Shown in pieces: positions 6,866 to 15,474 of a stretch of DNA of 64,000 nt. This stretch comes from Planctomycetota bacterium (lineage in GTDB: Bacteria; Planctomycetota; B15-G4; SIAN01): positions 434,001 through 498,000 of the forward strand of contig JAEUIC010000005.1 of the NCBI GenBank assembly GCA_016795285.1, read 5' to 3'. Under the pieces are notes generated by a model. The model had not been told where the DNA came from, did no database searches, and saw only the letters and a program-made list of their open reading frames with translations. Numbering within the stretch: position 1 is the first letter of the stretch; every line of letters starts with the position of its first letter. Both the position numbers and the translations under genes were made by a program.

Positions 6866-9139
6866 GTGCGTAACGCGGCAGCCAGCCTGATGTCGACCCT
6901 GATCTCGACCCTGATGTCGAATCGGGCTCCGAAACGGATGTCGAGGTTCGTCTCTTCGGCCCTCCTCGTCGGCGGCGCCGCGGCGCTGCTCGCGCCGAGC
7001 GGGTCCGCGCAAGCGGTCACCGAGCAGGGCGACGCGTACGACATCTCGTTCGACGAGACGACCGGGACCGAGCTCGCCGACTTCATCGCGAGCTACCAGC
7101 GGATCACCGGCAAGGTGATCCACTACGAAGAGAAGGACATCAAGGAGGCGAAGATCTTCCAGCTCGGCCGCAAGCGCGTGCCGAAGGATCGCCTCGACGT
7201 CTACTTCGGCGCGGTGCTGCGCAACCTCGACTACCTGATCGTGCAGTTCGGGCCGGAGGACGCCGGCTTCCTTGCGCTGCGCAAGCTCGGCCAGCAGGCG
7301 CGCGGCCAGCAGGCGCTGAAGACGCAGGCGCAGATCGTCCTGCCGTCCGAGCTCTCGAAGCTCGCCGACAACCCGGGATTGCTGGTCACGACGTCGATCA
7401 CGACGAAGTACCTGCCGGCGCGCGAGGCCGTCACCACGCTGAACCTCTACTTCGCCGACAGCGCGACCGAGAGCATCCGCAACATCGAGGGCACCGACAC
7501 GATCCTGATGACGGGGTTCGCCAACAACCTCCAGGGCATCGTGCGGCTGCTGAGCGAGATCGACAAGGAGCCCGACGACTTCTATCCGCGCGTCGCCAAG
7601 CGCAAGCTCGACCACGCCGTCGCGGACGAGATCCAGCCGGTGCTGAAGGAGCTGATCGACGCCTACATGGGCACGCGCGGCGGCGGTGGCGGCGGCGGCG
7701 GCGGCCAGGGCGGCGCTCGCGGACGCAACGCCAATTCGCCGGGCATCGAGCCCGAGCCGACCGTCATCGCGGAAGCGCGCTCCAACACGCTCTTCCTCAC
7801 CGCTGGCCCGAAGACGATGGAGAAGGTGCTCGCCTGGATCGACCAGCTCGACATCGAGGTCGACCCGCGCGGCGACACCCACGTCTACCGGCTGCGCAAC
7901 GCGAAGGCGGAGGACCTCGCCGAGGTGCTCTCGGCGGTCGTCGACGGCGATCGCAGCCGCAGCCGCGGCGGCGGTGGTCGCGCGGGCGGCGGCGCGCAGG
8001 GCGGCGCCGGCAATGCGCCGGGCGCGGCCGGTTCGAGCTCGGGGACCGGCGAGCAGCCGGTGGTGATCGTCCCTGACGTCGACACCAACTCGCTGGTGAT
8101 CACTGCCAGCAAGACGCGCTACGCGCAGATGCTCGAGATCATGAAGAAGCTCGACGTGCGCCCCCACCAGGTGCTGATCCAGGCGGCGCTGATCGAGATC
8201 ACCGACTCGCTGAACGAGATCCTCGGCGTCGAGCTCGCGGGCGTCGACGTGAACGCCTCGAGCAAGAGCGGCTTCGGGATCACCAGCTTCGGTATCACCT
8301 CGCTGGTCGACACCGACGGCGACGGCTTCCCCGACTCGCGCTCGCTGAACGACCCGCTCGGCAAGGGGCTCACGGGCGGCATCTTCGACCCGACCGATTT
8401 CGCGCTGCCGTTCGTGCTGCAGGCGGTCGCGACCGCCGGCAACTCGAACATCCTCTCGCTGCCGTCGGTGCTGACCAACGACAACGAGGAGGCGACGGTC
8501 ACGGCGCAGGACGCCGTCCCCTACACCTCGCTGAGCCAGGGACAGAACTCCGACTCGACCAGCTACGGCGGCGACAAGGAGGCCGGCATCACGCTGAAGA
8601 TCAGCCCGACCATCAGCGCCGGCGGCTACCTGCGGCTCAACATCGACCTCAAGGTGTCGGCCTTCTCGGGCACGTCGGACGACCCGACCATCCCGCCGCC
8701 GTCGCTGACTCGCCAGATCACCACCAGCGTGACGATCCCCGACGGCCACACGATGGTCTTCGGCGGCGTGATCACCGACGACCAGCGCCGCCAGGAGGAC
8801 AAGATCCCGATCCTCGGCGACCTGCCGCTGATCGGCTTCCTGTTCCGCAACAGCAACGACACCTCGAAGAAGACCAACCTCTACTTCTTCCTGACGCCGC
8901 ACATCATCGCCGACGACTTCGCGACGCTCGACGACCTGACCGCGAAGCACAAGGCGGAGGCGCAGAAGCTCGGTGGCAAGGTCGAGATGCTGAACCGCTT
9001 CTTCTCGAGCGAGGATCCGAACGTCCAGAAGGTGAGCGAGGCGATGCTCGAGCGCTACTTCGAGATGCCCGCCTACGCCAGCGTCGCCGATCGCGCCGCG
9101 CCGGCGGCCGGCGGCGACGCCCCTGCCGCGGAGCGCTGA
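6866..9139 (+). CDS. gspD: Type II secretion system secretin GspD
   Basis: This is the outer-membrane secretin that forms the multimeric exit channel of the type II secretion system. The protein has a signal peptide (hydrophobic ALLVGGAAALLAPSGSAQA), N0-N3-type periplasmic domains and a C-terminal secretin core. The core has VLIQAALIEITDSLNEILGV, NILSLPSVLTNDNEEATV, a VPYTSLSQG gate-type segment, GGVITDDQRRQEDKIPILGDLP and LIGFLFRNSNDTSKKTNLYFFLTP. Two glycine-rich loops interrupt the N domains (around 7677-7715 and 7965-8050), longer than usual. The GTG at 6866 is preferred because GGAGGGG lies 5-6 bases upstream. ATGs at 6890, 6914 and 6938 are alternatives, and the last gives the most classical signal peptide. 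It is the first gene of gspD-J, with 4 bp to gspE. Confidence 0.93.
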   Translation: MRNAAASLMSTLISTLMSNRAPKRMSRFVSSALLVGGAAALLAPSGSAQAVTEQGDAYDISFDETTGTELADFIASYQRITGKVIHYEEKDIKEAKIFQLGRKRVPKDRLDVYFGAVLRNLDYLIVQFGPEDAGFLALRKLGQQARGQQALKTQAQIVLPSELSKLADNPGLLVTTSITTKYLPAREAVTTLNLYFADSATESIRNIEGTDTILMTGFANNLQGIVRLLSEIDKEPDDFYPRVAKRKLDHAVADEIQPVLKELIDAYMGTRGGGGGGGGGQGGARGRNANSPGIEPEPTVIAEARSNTLFLTAGPKTMEKVLAWIDQLDIEVDPRGDTHVYRLRNAKAEDLAEVLSAVVDGDRSRSRGGGGRAGGGAQGGAGNAPGAAGSSSGTGEQPVVIVPDVDTNSLVITASKTRYAQMLEIMKKLDVRPHQVLIQAALIEITDSLNEILGVELAGVDVNASSKSGFGITSFGITSLVDTDGDGFPDSRSLNDPLGKGLTGGIFDPTDFALPFVLQAVATAGNSNILSLPSVLTNDNEEATVTAQDAVPYTSLSQGQNSDSTSYGGDKEAGITLKISPTISAGGYLRLNIDLKVSAFSGTSDDPTIPPPSLTRQITTSVTIPDGHTMVFGGVITDDQRRQEDKIPILGDLPLIGFLFRNSNDTSKKTNLYFFLTPHIIADDFATLDDLTAKHKAEAQKLGGKVEMLNRFFSSEDPNVQKVSEAMLERYFEMPAYASVADRAAPAAGGDAPAAER

Positions 9140-9143
9140 GCCG

Positions 9144-10850
9144 ATGTCCGCCACGCTGCCGGAACTCCTGAAGCGAGTCGGCGGGCTCGACCAGGAGCGC
9201 GTCGACGACTGCCTCCGCCTGCAACGGGAGACGGGCCAGGGGCTCGACAAGATCCTGCTGCAGAAGGGCTACCTCGACGAGGCGGCCGTGCTGCGCCTGT
9301 TCGGCGAGTACCTCGGCTACGAGTTCCGGCCCGAGCTGCGCGTCGAGGTCGTGCCGCCCGACTTCATGAAGAAGGTCCCGGTCCAGTTCGCGCGCAGCTA
9401 CAACCTCTGCGCGATCGGCCGCCAGGACGGCGTGCTGCAGATCGCGACCTGCTCGCCGATGGACGTCCACCCGATGGACGACCTCGCGGCGATGGTCGGC
9501 GGCGAGGTCGAGCCGGTGCTCGCGCCGCGGGCCGAGATCACGACCCTCATCAACCGCTCGTACAAGCACCAGGGCGACCTGGTCGACGAGGCGCTCGACC
9601 GGCTCGACGACGAGGACATCGTCTCGCTGTCGGCGGAGATCGAGGAAGGCGAGGACCTGCTCGACGTCGCCCACAAGGCGCCGATCATCAAGCTGGTCAA
9701 CATGGTGCTCTTCCAGGCGCTGAAGATGCGCGCCTCGGACATCCACATCCACCCCTACTCCGACCGCGTGCAGATCCGCTACCGCGTCGACGGCATCCTC
9801 TACGACATGGAGGCGGCGCCGAAGAAGGTGCACGACGCGATCGTGAGCCGCGTCAAGGTCATGGGGAAGATGGACATCGCCGAGCGGCGCCTGCCGCAGG
9901 ACGGTCGCGCCACGCTGCGCGTCGGCCAGGGCGACGTCGACGTGCGCATCTCGACGGTGCCGACCAGCTACGGCGAGCGCATCGTCATGCGTCTGCTCGA
10001 CAAGACCATGCGCGTGCTGAAGCTCGAGGAGATCGGCCTCGACGAGGACCACCTGACGATCATCTCCAAGTACCTCGCCTACACGCACGGGATGATCTTC
10101 CTCACCGGCCCGACCGGCTCCGGCAAGACGACCACGCTCTACGGCTCGCTGTCGCGCATGGACAGCAAGAAGCTCAACATCCTGACCATCGAGGACCCGA
10201 TCGAGTACAACCTCGAGGGCATCTCGCAGGTGCAGGTGAACGAGAAGAAGGGGCTCACCTTCGCGACCGGCCTGCGCTCGTTCCTGCGCCAGGACCCCGA
10301 CGTGATGATGGTCGGCGAGGTGCGCGACCGCGAGACGGCCGACATCGCCATCCGCGCCGCGCTCACGGGCCACCTCGTCTTCTCCACCGTCCACACCAAC
10401 GACGCGGCGTCGACCGTGACCCGCCTGCTCGACATCGGCATCGAGCCCTACCTCGTGTCGTCGTCGCTGCTGCTCGTCATCGCCCAGCGCCTGCTGCGCC
10501 GCATCTGCCCGCGCTGCCGCACCGCGGTCGTCCCCGACAAGGCGACCGAGAAGAAGCTGAAGACCTGCGGCCTCGTGCCCGACGTCTTCCCCGAGGGCAA
10601 GGTGACCGTCGGCACCGGCTGCGACTTCTGCTTCGGCTCCGGCTTCGTCGAGCGCATCGCGATCTACGAGATGCTGCAGATCGACGACGTGGTGAAGGAG
10701 CAGGTGATGGACCGCGCCAACGCCACGAACATCAAGAAGTCGGCCATCGAGCGCGGGGTGCTGCGCACGCTGCGCATGGACGGCATCCAGAAGGTGCTGC
10801 GGGGCGTGACCACGATCGACGAGGTGCTGCGCGTGACGCAGCAGGACTGA
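9144..10850 (+). CDS. gspE: Type II secretion ATPase GspE
   Basis: This cytoplasmic hexameric ATPase powers pseudopilus assembly in type II secretion. The 568-residue length is typical. It has a GspE_N (MshEN-like) domain at 1-150, then an N2 region with KAPIIKLVNMVLFQALKMRA and SDIHIHPYSDRVQIRYRVDG. The Walker A GPTGSGKTTTLYGSL is near residue 322, the Asp box LNILTIEDPIEYN follows, then Walker B LRQDPDVMMVGEVRDRETA and the His box GHLVFSTVHTNDA. The zinc-binding tetracysteine module is intact (CPRC near 455 and CDFC near 493). It follows gspD by four bases and is followed by gspF after 109 bp. Confidence 0.97.
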   Translation: MSATLPELLKRVGGLDQERVDDCLRLQRETGQGLDKILLQKGYLDEAAVLRLFGEYLGYEFRPELRVEVVPPDFMKKVPVQFARSYNLCAIGRQDGVLQIATCSPMDVHPMDDLAAMVGGEVEPVLAPRAEITTLINRSYKHQGDLVDEALDRLDDEDIVSLSAEIEEGEDLLDVAHKAPIIKLVNMVLFQALKMRASDIHIHPYSDRVQIRYRVDGILYDMEAAPKKVHDAIVSRVKVMGKMDIAERRLPQDGRATLRVGQGDVDVRISTVPTSYGERIVMRLLDKTMRVLKLEEIGLDEDHLTIISKYLAYTHGMIFLTGPTGSGKTTTLYGSLSRMDSKKLNILTIEDPIEYNLEGISQVQVNEKKGLTFATGLRSFLRQDPDVMMVGEVRDRETADIAIRAALTGHLVFSTVHTNDAASTVTRLLDIGIEPYLVSSSLLLVIAQRLLRRICPRCRTAVVPDKATEKKLKTCGLVPDVFPEGKVTVGTGCDFCFGSGFVERIAIYEMLQIDDVVKEQVMDRANATNIKKSAIERGVLRTLRMDGIQKVLRGVTTIDEVLRVTQQD

Positions 10851-10959
10851 GCGCGGGCGCGGCGAGCCGGTTGCCCGCGCCGTAGCGCGAGCGGCCGGGC
10901 GCGCCGCGCGGGCCGACGGGACCACGACGGGACCACCAGAGCGGGAGCGAGGCGGCGCG

Positions 10960-12222
10960 ATGCCGATCTACGAGTACACCGCGCTCACCGAGAGCGGCCA
11001 GACCAAGACCGGGATCCTCGATGCCGACACCCCGCGTGCCGCGCGCGACAAGCTGCGCAAGGACAAGATCCACGTCACCGCGATCCGCGTGGCCAACGAG
11101 CTCGCCGGCGGCGAGATGGCGGCGCCGGCCGGCAAGGGGCTGAAGCGCGAGATCCAGCTGCCCGCCTTCCTGCAGCCGAAGGCGCGCATCTCCGCCAGCG
11201 ACCTCGCCAACTTCACCCGCCAGTTCTCGACGCTGCTGCACGCCGGCACGCCGCTCGCCGAGTGCCTGCAGGTGCTGATCGAGCAGGCGGGCGGGCGCCG
11301 TTTCGAGGCGATCCTGCGCGACGTCCGCGAGCGGGTCACGGGCGGCGACACGCTCGCCGACGCGCTCGGCAACCATCGCTCCGTCTTCAACGAGCTCTAC
11401 GTGAACATGGTGCGCGCCGGCGAGGCGTCGGGCCAGCTCGACGTCGTGCTGCAGCGGATCGGCGTCTTCCTGCAGCGCCAGGCTCGCCTGCGCAACAAGG
11501 TCGCCGCCGCGCTCACCTACCCGATCATCATGGTCACGGTCGGCTTCCTCGTCGTGATCGTGCTGATGAAGTTCGTGGTGCCGAAGATCCTCGCGCTGGT
11601 GACGGCGCGCGCGCAGACGCTGCCGTGGCCGACCCAGGTGCTGAAGGCGGTCTCCGGCTTCTTCGCCGACTACTGGCTGCTGCTGCTCCTCGGCCTCGTC
11701 GGCCTCTACGTCGGCTTCGTCTCGCTGCGCAGCACCGAGAAGGGGCGGCGCATCCTCGACCGCTTCAAGCTGCAGATGCCGATCATGGGCGACCTCTTCC
11801 GCAAGCAGGCGATCTCCCGCTTCGCGGTGACGCTCTCGACGCTGCTGAAGAGCGGCCTGCCGGTGCTCGACGGCCTGAAGATCGTGAAGAACGTCGTCGA
11901 CAACACCGTGCTCGCCGAGATCGTCGGCGTCATCCACGACCGCATCGTCGAAGGCACCGACATCGCGTCGCCGCTGAAGAAGAGCAAGATGTTCCCGGCC
12001 GTCGTCGGCCACATGATCGCGATCGGCGAGCAGTCGGGTCAGCTCGACGAGATCCTCTCGCAGCTCGCCGACTCCTACGACGAGGAGGTCGACGTCGCGA
12101 CCCAGCGGATGACGGCGGTGCTGGAACCGATCCTGATCGTCTCGATCGCCGTCCTGGTCGCCTTCATCGTGCTTGCCGTCATCCTGCCGATGCTGCAGGT
12201 CGGGAAGTCGATCGGGCGCTAG
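10960..12222 (+). CDS. gspF: Type II secretion inner-membrane platform protein GspF
   Basis: This polytopic inner-membrane protein forms the platform that couples GspE to the growing pseudopilus. The 420-residue protein starts MPIYEYTALTESGQTKTGIL, a hallmark of GspF. It contains two T2SF domains: one around 70-195 with LANFTRQFSTLLHAGTPLAE, and a second at about 275-400 with ISRFAVTLSTLLKSGLPVLD. Transmembrane segments lie near 185-205 (IIMVTVGFLVVIVLMKFVV), 230-250 and 390-412 (LIVSIAVLVAFIVLAVILPM). The start has an upstream GGAGCGAGG stretch. The length and repeat structure are normal for the family. Confidence 0.96.
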   Translation: MPIYEYTALTESGQTKTGILDADTPRAARDKLRKDKIHVTAIRVANELAGGEMAAPAGKGLKREIQLPAFLQPKARISASDLANFTRQFSTLLHAGTPLAECLQVLIEQAGGRRFEAILRDVRERVTGGDTLADALGNHRSVFNELYVNMVRAGEASGQLDVVLQRIGVFLQRQARLRNKVAAALTYPIIMVTVGFLVVIVLMKFVVPKILALVTARAQTLPWPTQVLKAVSGFFADYWLLLLLGLVGLYVGFVSLRSTEKGRRILDRFKLQMPIMGDLFRKQAISRFAVTLSTLLKSGLPVLDGLKIVKNVVDNTVLAEIVGVIHDRIVEGTDIASPLKKSKMFPAVVGHMIAIGEQSGQLDEILSQLADSYDEEVDVATQRMTAVLEPILIVSIAVLVAFIVLAVILPMLQVGKSIGR

Positions 12223-12379
12223 CCTGTCCAACCGTCGCTGGTTCCCGGGCGCCCCTCGAAGGGGAGGCGCCGGGGAGACCGCAGGATCGGTCGCGGCGGC
12301 GGCCCCGTGGACGGGCCGGCGGCGGTCCGGTTTCGGCGACTCGAACCTGTACGCCCCCGTACGCAACGAAGGACCTGCC

Positions 12380-12835
12380 ATGGCTCGGTTCGCACGCACC
12401 TCCCGCCGCCGCGGCGGCTTCACCCTCATCGAGCTCCTGGTCGCCATCGCGATCCTCGGGATCCTCGGCACCGTCGTCATCACGACGATCTGGGACAACG
12501 TCGACGACGCCAAGCAGACCGGCACGAAGGCGAAGCTCGACTCGCTGAAGAACACGGTGATGTCCTACCGCCGCAAGCACAACGACATCCCGACCGACCT
12601 GAGCCGCCTCACCGAAGAGGACCCGCTGAACGGCAACCGGCCGTGGCTCACCGAAGACGACATCAAGGACACCTGGGACAACCTGATCGTCATCAAGCGG
12701 GGCGACCGCGCCGGCGAGTTCGAGCTGATCTCCTACGGTGCGGACGGGGTCGAGAGCGGCTTCGGCGTCGAGCTCGGCTACGACCGCGACCTCTCGAGCA
12801 ACCGCCCGCTGAACCCGTCGGAAGACGGCAACTGA
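12380..12835 (+). CDS. gspG: Major pseudopilin GspG
   Basis: This is the major pseudopilin whose polymer forms the type II secretion pseudopilus. The 151-residue protein has a basic leader ending RRRGG and the prepilin peptidase site G|FTLIELLVAIAIL, with cleavage after Gly13 and Glu at mature position 5. The hydrophobic helix is followed by an alpha helix DDAKQTGTKAKLDSLKNTV, and the C-terminal part has KDTWDN and LISYGADG. These correspond to the DPWGxPY and calcium-loop region of GspG, though diverged. The start has AAGGA about 8 bases upstream. It follows gspF after a 157-bp gap that holds no visible gene. Confidence 0.93.
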   Translation: MARFARTSRRRGGFTLIELLVAIAILGILGTVVITTIWDNVDDAKQTGTKAKLDSLKNTVMSYRRKHNDIPTDLSRLTEEDPLNGNRPWLTEDDIKDTWDNLIVIKRGDRAGEFELISYGADGVESGFGVELGYDRDLSSNRPLNPSEDGN

Positions 12836-12840
12836 GCGAC

Positions 12841-13464
12841 GTGGCCCCCCGCTGCCCTCGCCTCGGCCGATCGCGCCTGCCGCGCCGCGGCGAGGCGGGC
12901 TTCAGCCTGATCGAGCTGCTGATCGTCGTGATGATCCTCGCGGTGACGATGGTCGTCGTGGTGCAGATCGGCGACATGCTCGGCCCGGAGAGCGAGCTGA
13001 ACTCTGCCGCGTCCGAGATTTCCGCGTCGATCGCCGACGCGCGCAGCGACGCGATCGTCTGCGGCCGGCTCGTCTTCTTCGAGTTCGCGCTCGGCGAGAC
13101 CGGCAACGCCAAGCAGTACTTCCGCTCGATCCGCGAGCCGTTGCCCGGGCGCGAGGACGAAGCCGACGACGACGAGTTCCTGCTCACCGTGAAGGAGTGG
13201 AAGGAGCTCCCCGCGGGCGTGCGCGTCGACGCCGTGCTGATCGGCGAGCAGGAGCCGTGGACCGACGGCGTTGTCTCGATCCCGATCCGACCCGACGGCA
13301 CGATGCCGACCTTCCTCGTGCGCCTCGTCGCGCCGGAACTCGATCCGAACAACACCAAGCAGGCGGGCTGGGCATGCGTCCAGGTCGCCGGGCTGCTCGG
13401 CCAGCCGCGCGTGCTGAACCGCTACGTCGAGCCGGAGTTCCTGCGCGAGGACGCGTTCCAATGA
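12841..13464 (+). CDS. gspH: Minor pseudopilin GspH
   Basis: This is a minor pseudopilin of the pseudopilus tip. The 207-residue product of a GTG start has a basic leader with the cleavage site at Gly20 (AG|FSLIELLIVVMILAV) and mature Glu5. The helix continues QIGDMLGPESELNSAASEISASIADARSDA, which matches the GspH pattern, where the helix after the N-terminus has an extractable LxxAR segment. The C-terminal part is beta-rich. Assignment as GspH rather than another minor pseudopilin rests on its place between gspG and gspI and on the SIADARSDAI segment. The GTG lies five bases after the gspG stop; no strong ribosome-binding site is seen. The stop overlaps the gspI start (ATGA). Confidence 0.8.
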   Translation: MAPRCPRLGRSRLPRRGEAGFSLIELLIVVMILAVTMVVVVQIGDMLGPESELNSAASEISASIADARSDAIVCGRLVFFEFALGETGNAKQYFRSIREPLPGREDEADDDEFLLTVKEWKELPAGVRVDAVLIGEQEPWTDGVVSIPIRPDGTMPTFLVRLVAPELDPNNTKQAGWACVQVAGLLGQPRVLNRYVEPEFLREDAFQ

Positions 13465-14093
13465 GCCGCCACCCCCGCCGAACCAACTCGCGCGGCCCGG
13501 CGCGCGGGCGCAGCGCCGGCTTCACGCTGGTCGAGGTGCTGGCCGCGCTGGCCATCGTGGCGCTGGCCGTCTTCCCGATGCTGCTCCTCGTCGAGCGCGC
13601 CGAGAAGGACACCTTCGACGCCAAGTTCGCGACGCTCTGCACCGGCCGGATGCGCTCGCTGCTGAGCGAGCTGCAGCGCAGCGCGAAGCCGGGCGCGAAC
13701 GGCGGCGGCGACTTCAGCACGATGACCGACGAGGAGGGGTTCGACGCCCGCTTCGCCTTCGCCGACCTCCGCTACGAGTGGACCTGCCAGTCGATCGACC
13801 TCTCGGTCGACGTCGCCCCCGTCGCGGGCGAGAGCGACGAGGAGCGGGAGGAGCGCAAGAGCCGCCAAGAGGAGCGGGAGGAGCAGGAGAAGCGCGAGGA
13901 AGAGGACGAGGCGATCGACACCCGCTTCCGCGTGCGCTACTTCAAGCTCACCTGCACGTACAAGCTCGAGGACGGCGAGGAGCGGAACCTCATCCTCGAG
14001 ACCTACGCCCCGCCTCTGCCGACCGCCGAACAGCTGAAACAGGAGAACGGTCGCGACGTCGTTCCGCCGAACAAGGGGAACAACAAGGGCTAG
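13461..14093 (+). CDS. gspI: Minor pseudopilin GspI-like
   Basis: This is a minor pseudopilin of the tip complex. The 210-residue protein has leader and cleavage motif SAG|FTLVEVLAALAIVALAVFP with Gly20 as the cut site. The mature N-terminus FTLVEVLAALAI is characteristic of GspI. It is longer than ordinary GspI (about 120-130 residues) because of an extended C-terminal half. That half includes a highly charged Glu/Arg/Lys segment at about 124-150 that looks like a single alpha helix or flexible linker. It overlaps gspH by four bases (translational coupling) and is followed after 106 bp by gspJ. Confidence 0.8.
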   Translation: MSRHPRRTNSRGPARGRSAGFTLVEVLAALAIVALAVFPMLLLVERAEKDTFDAKFATLCTGRMRSLLSELQRSAKPGANGGGDFSTMTDEEGFDARFAFADLRYEWTCQSIDLSVDVAPVAGESDEEREERKSRQEEREEQEKREEEDEAIDTRFRVRYFKLTCTYKLEDGEERNLILETYAPPLPTAEQLKQENGRDVVPPNKGNNKG

Positions 14094-14199
14094 CACGAGT
14101 CCGAGATCGTGCCGCTCCCGCCGCTGCCGCACCTCCGCCCGCCGCTCCCCGCCTTGCCCTGCCGCCCCGTTGCACCCCGATCCGCCGCACGAGGTTCCC

Positions 14200-15375
14200 A
14201 TGCGCCACGCTGAACACGCCGAGCACGCTCTGCACGCCGAAGACGCGGGCCGCTCCGGCTTCACCCTCGTCGAGCTGATGGTCGCCATCGCGATCATGGC
14301 GCTGGTGATGACCGCGCTGCTCGGCACCATCCAGGGGACGGTGCAGGCGCGCGACGAGGCGGAGATCGAGATCGCGAGCGTCCGCGACGGCCCGCGCATC
14401 CTCGACATGATCGAGCGCGATCTGCGCGCGCTGCACGTCTACAACCTGAAGGACGGCGCCGTGCTGAAGGGCGAGCGCAAGTCGCCGGCCGGCCTGCGCG
14501 GCGATCGCATCGACTGGGTCTGCACCAACGACTCGGCCCGCCGCCTCGGCGACGGCGCCGAAGAGGTCGACGAGGACGGCGACGTCGCGAGCGACCTGAA
14601 CGAGGTCGGCTACCGCCTGCGCAGCAGCGCGCTCTCCGACGACTTCCTCGAGCTCTGGCGGCGCGAGGACCTCTTCGTCGACGAGGAGCCCTTCGACGGC
14701 GGCACCTTCGAGAAGATCCACGATCGCGTGCGCCGCTTCGAGGTCACCTGGCTCGACCACCTCGGCGAGAAGGCCGAGGAGGCGACCGAGTGGGACATGG
14801 AGGAGAAGAAGAAGCTGCCAGGCGCCGTGCGCATCGACCTCGAGCTGCAGGCGTCGCCGGAACTCGTCGGCGGCTTCGTCGAGCTCGAGGCGGACGAGCA
14901 GAAGATCTACCGCTACACGCGCGTGGTCGCCTTCCCCGAGGAGCAGTCGCTCGCCCTTTCGGTGCGCCCCTACCTGCCGGTGACCATCACGGGCCGCAAC
15001 GACAACGCGGGTGCCGGCGGCGGCGGCGGCAAGGGCAAGAACTCCACCACGACGCTCGGCGACGGCGCTGGCAAGGCGGGCGAAGAGGGCCGTCCGAGCG
15101 GCGGCAACTCGCTGCTCGACATGATGGAGAACGGCGGACTGCCGGGCGGCAATCCGGAGTTCGACATGAACTTCAACGGCGGCGACGGCCTCGAGATCTC
15201 GGTCGGTGGCGACGGCCAGCTCTCCCCGGCCGACGAAGCGCGCATCGAGGAGTACCTCTCCGACTACCGCAACCGCTTCCAGCCGGGCGCCGGCAAGGGC
15301 GGTGGTGGCGGAGGCGGCGGTGGAGGTGGTGGCGGCGGGCGCGGCGGCAGTCGCGACTCCGGGTCCGGCCGCTGA
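14200..15375 (+). CDS. gspJ: Minor pseudopilin GspJ-like with Gly-rich C-terminal extension
   Basis: This is a minor pseudopilin, the last gene of the operon. The His-rich leader MRHAEHAEHALHAEDAGRSG ends in the cleavage site G|FTLVELMVAIAIMALVMTALL at Gly20. The body resembles GspJ, with RDEAEIEIASVRDGPRILDMIERDL. At 391 residues it is about twice the usual length. The last ~120 residues are low complexity: Gly- and Asn-rich, then a run of glycines near the end (15300-15350). The ATG at 14200 has GAGG upstream and is preferred over a TTG at 14170. No gspK, gspL or gspM follows; those functions must be elsewhere or absent. Confidence 0.78.
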   Translation: MRHAEHAEHALHAEDAGRSGFTLVELMVAIAIMALVMTALLGTIQGTVQARDEAEIEIASVRDGPRILDMIERDLRALHVYNLKDGAVLKGERKSPAGLRGDRIDWVCTNDSARRLGDGAEEVDEDGDVASDLNEVGYRLRSSALSDDFLELWRREDLFVDEEPFDGGTFEKIHDRVRRFEVTWLDHLGEKAEEATEWDMEEKKKLPGAVRIDLELQASPELVGGFVELEADEQKIYRYTRVVAFPEEQSLALSVRPYLPVTITGRNDNAGAGGGGGKGKNSTTTLGDGAGKAGEEGRPSGGNSLLDMMENGGLPGGNPEFDMNFNGGDGLEISVGGDGQLSPADEARIEEYLSDYRNRFQPGAGKGGGGGGGGGGGGGGRGGSRDSGSGR

Positions 15376-15474
15376 TCGAGCGCACGGGTCGATCGCACGG
15401 GTCGAGCGACCACTCCCCGCGCGACACCGCGCGCCGGCTCCTCGTCAGGCGCGTCTCCGCAAGCGCCCCGCGCC

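Noticed and set aside
15376..15474. Terminator between gspJ and serS
   Set aside because: Only a weak 5-bp stem (GGCGC/GCGCC) and a direct repeat GCACGGGTCGA were found; not convincing.
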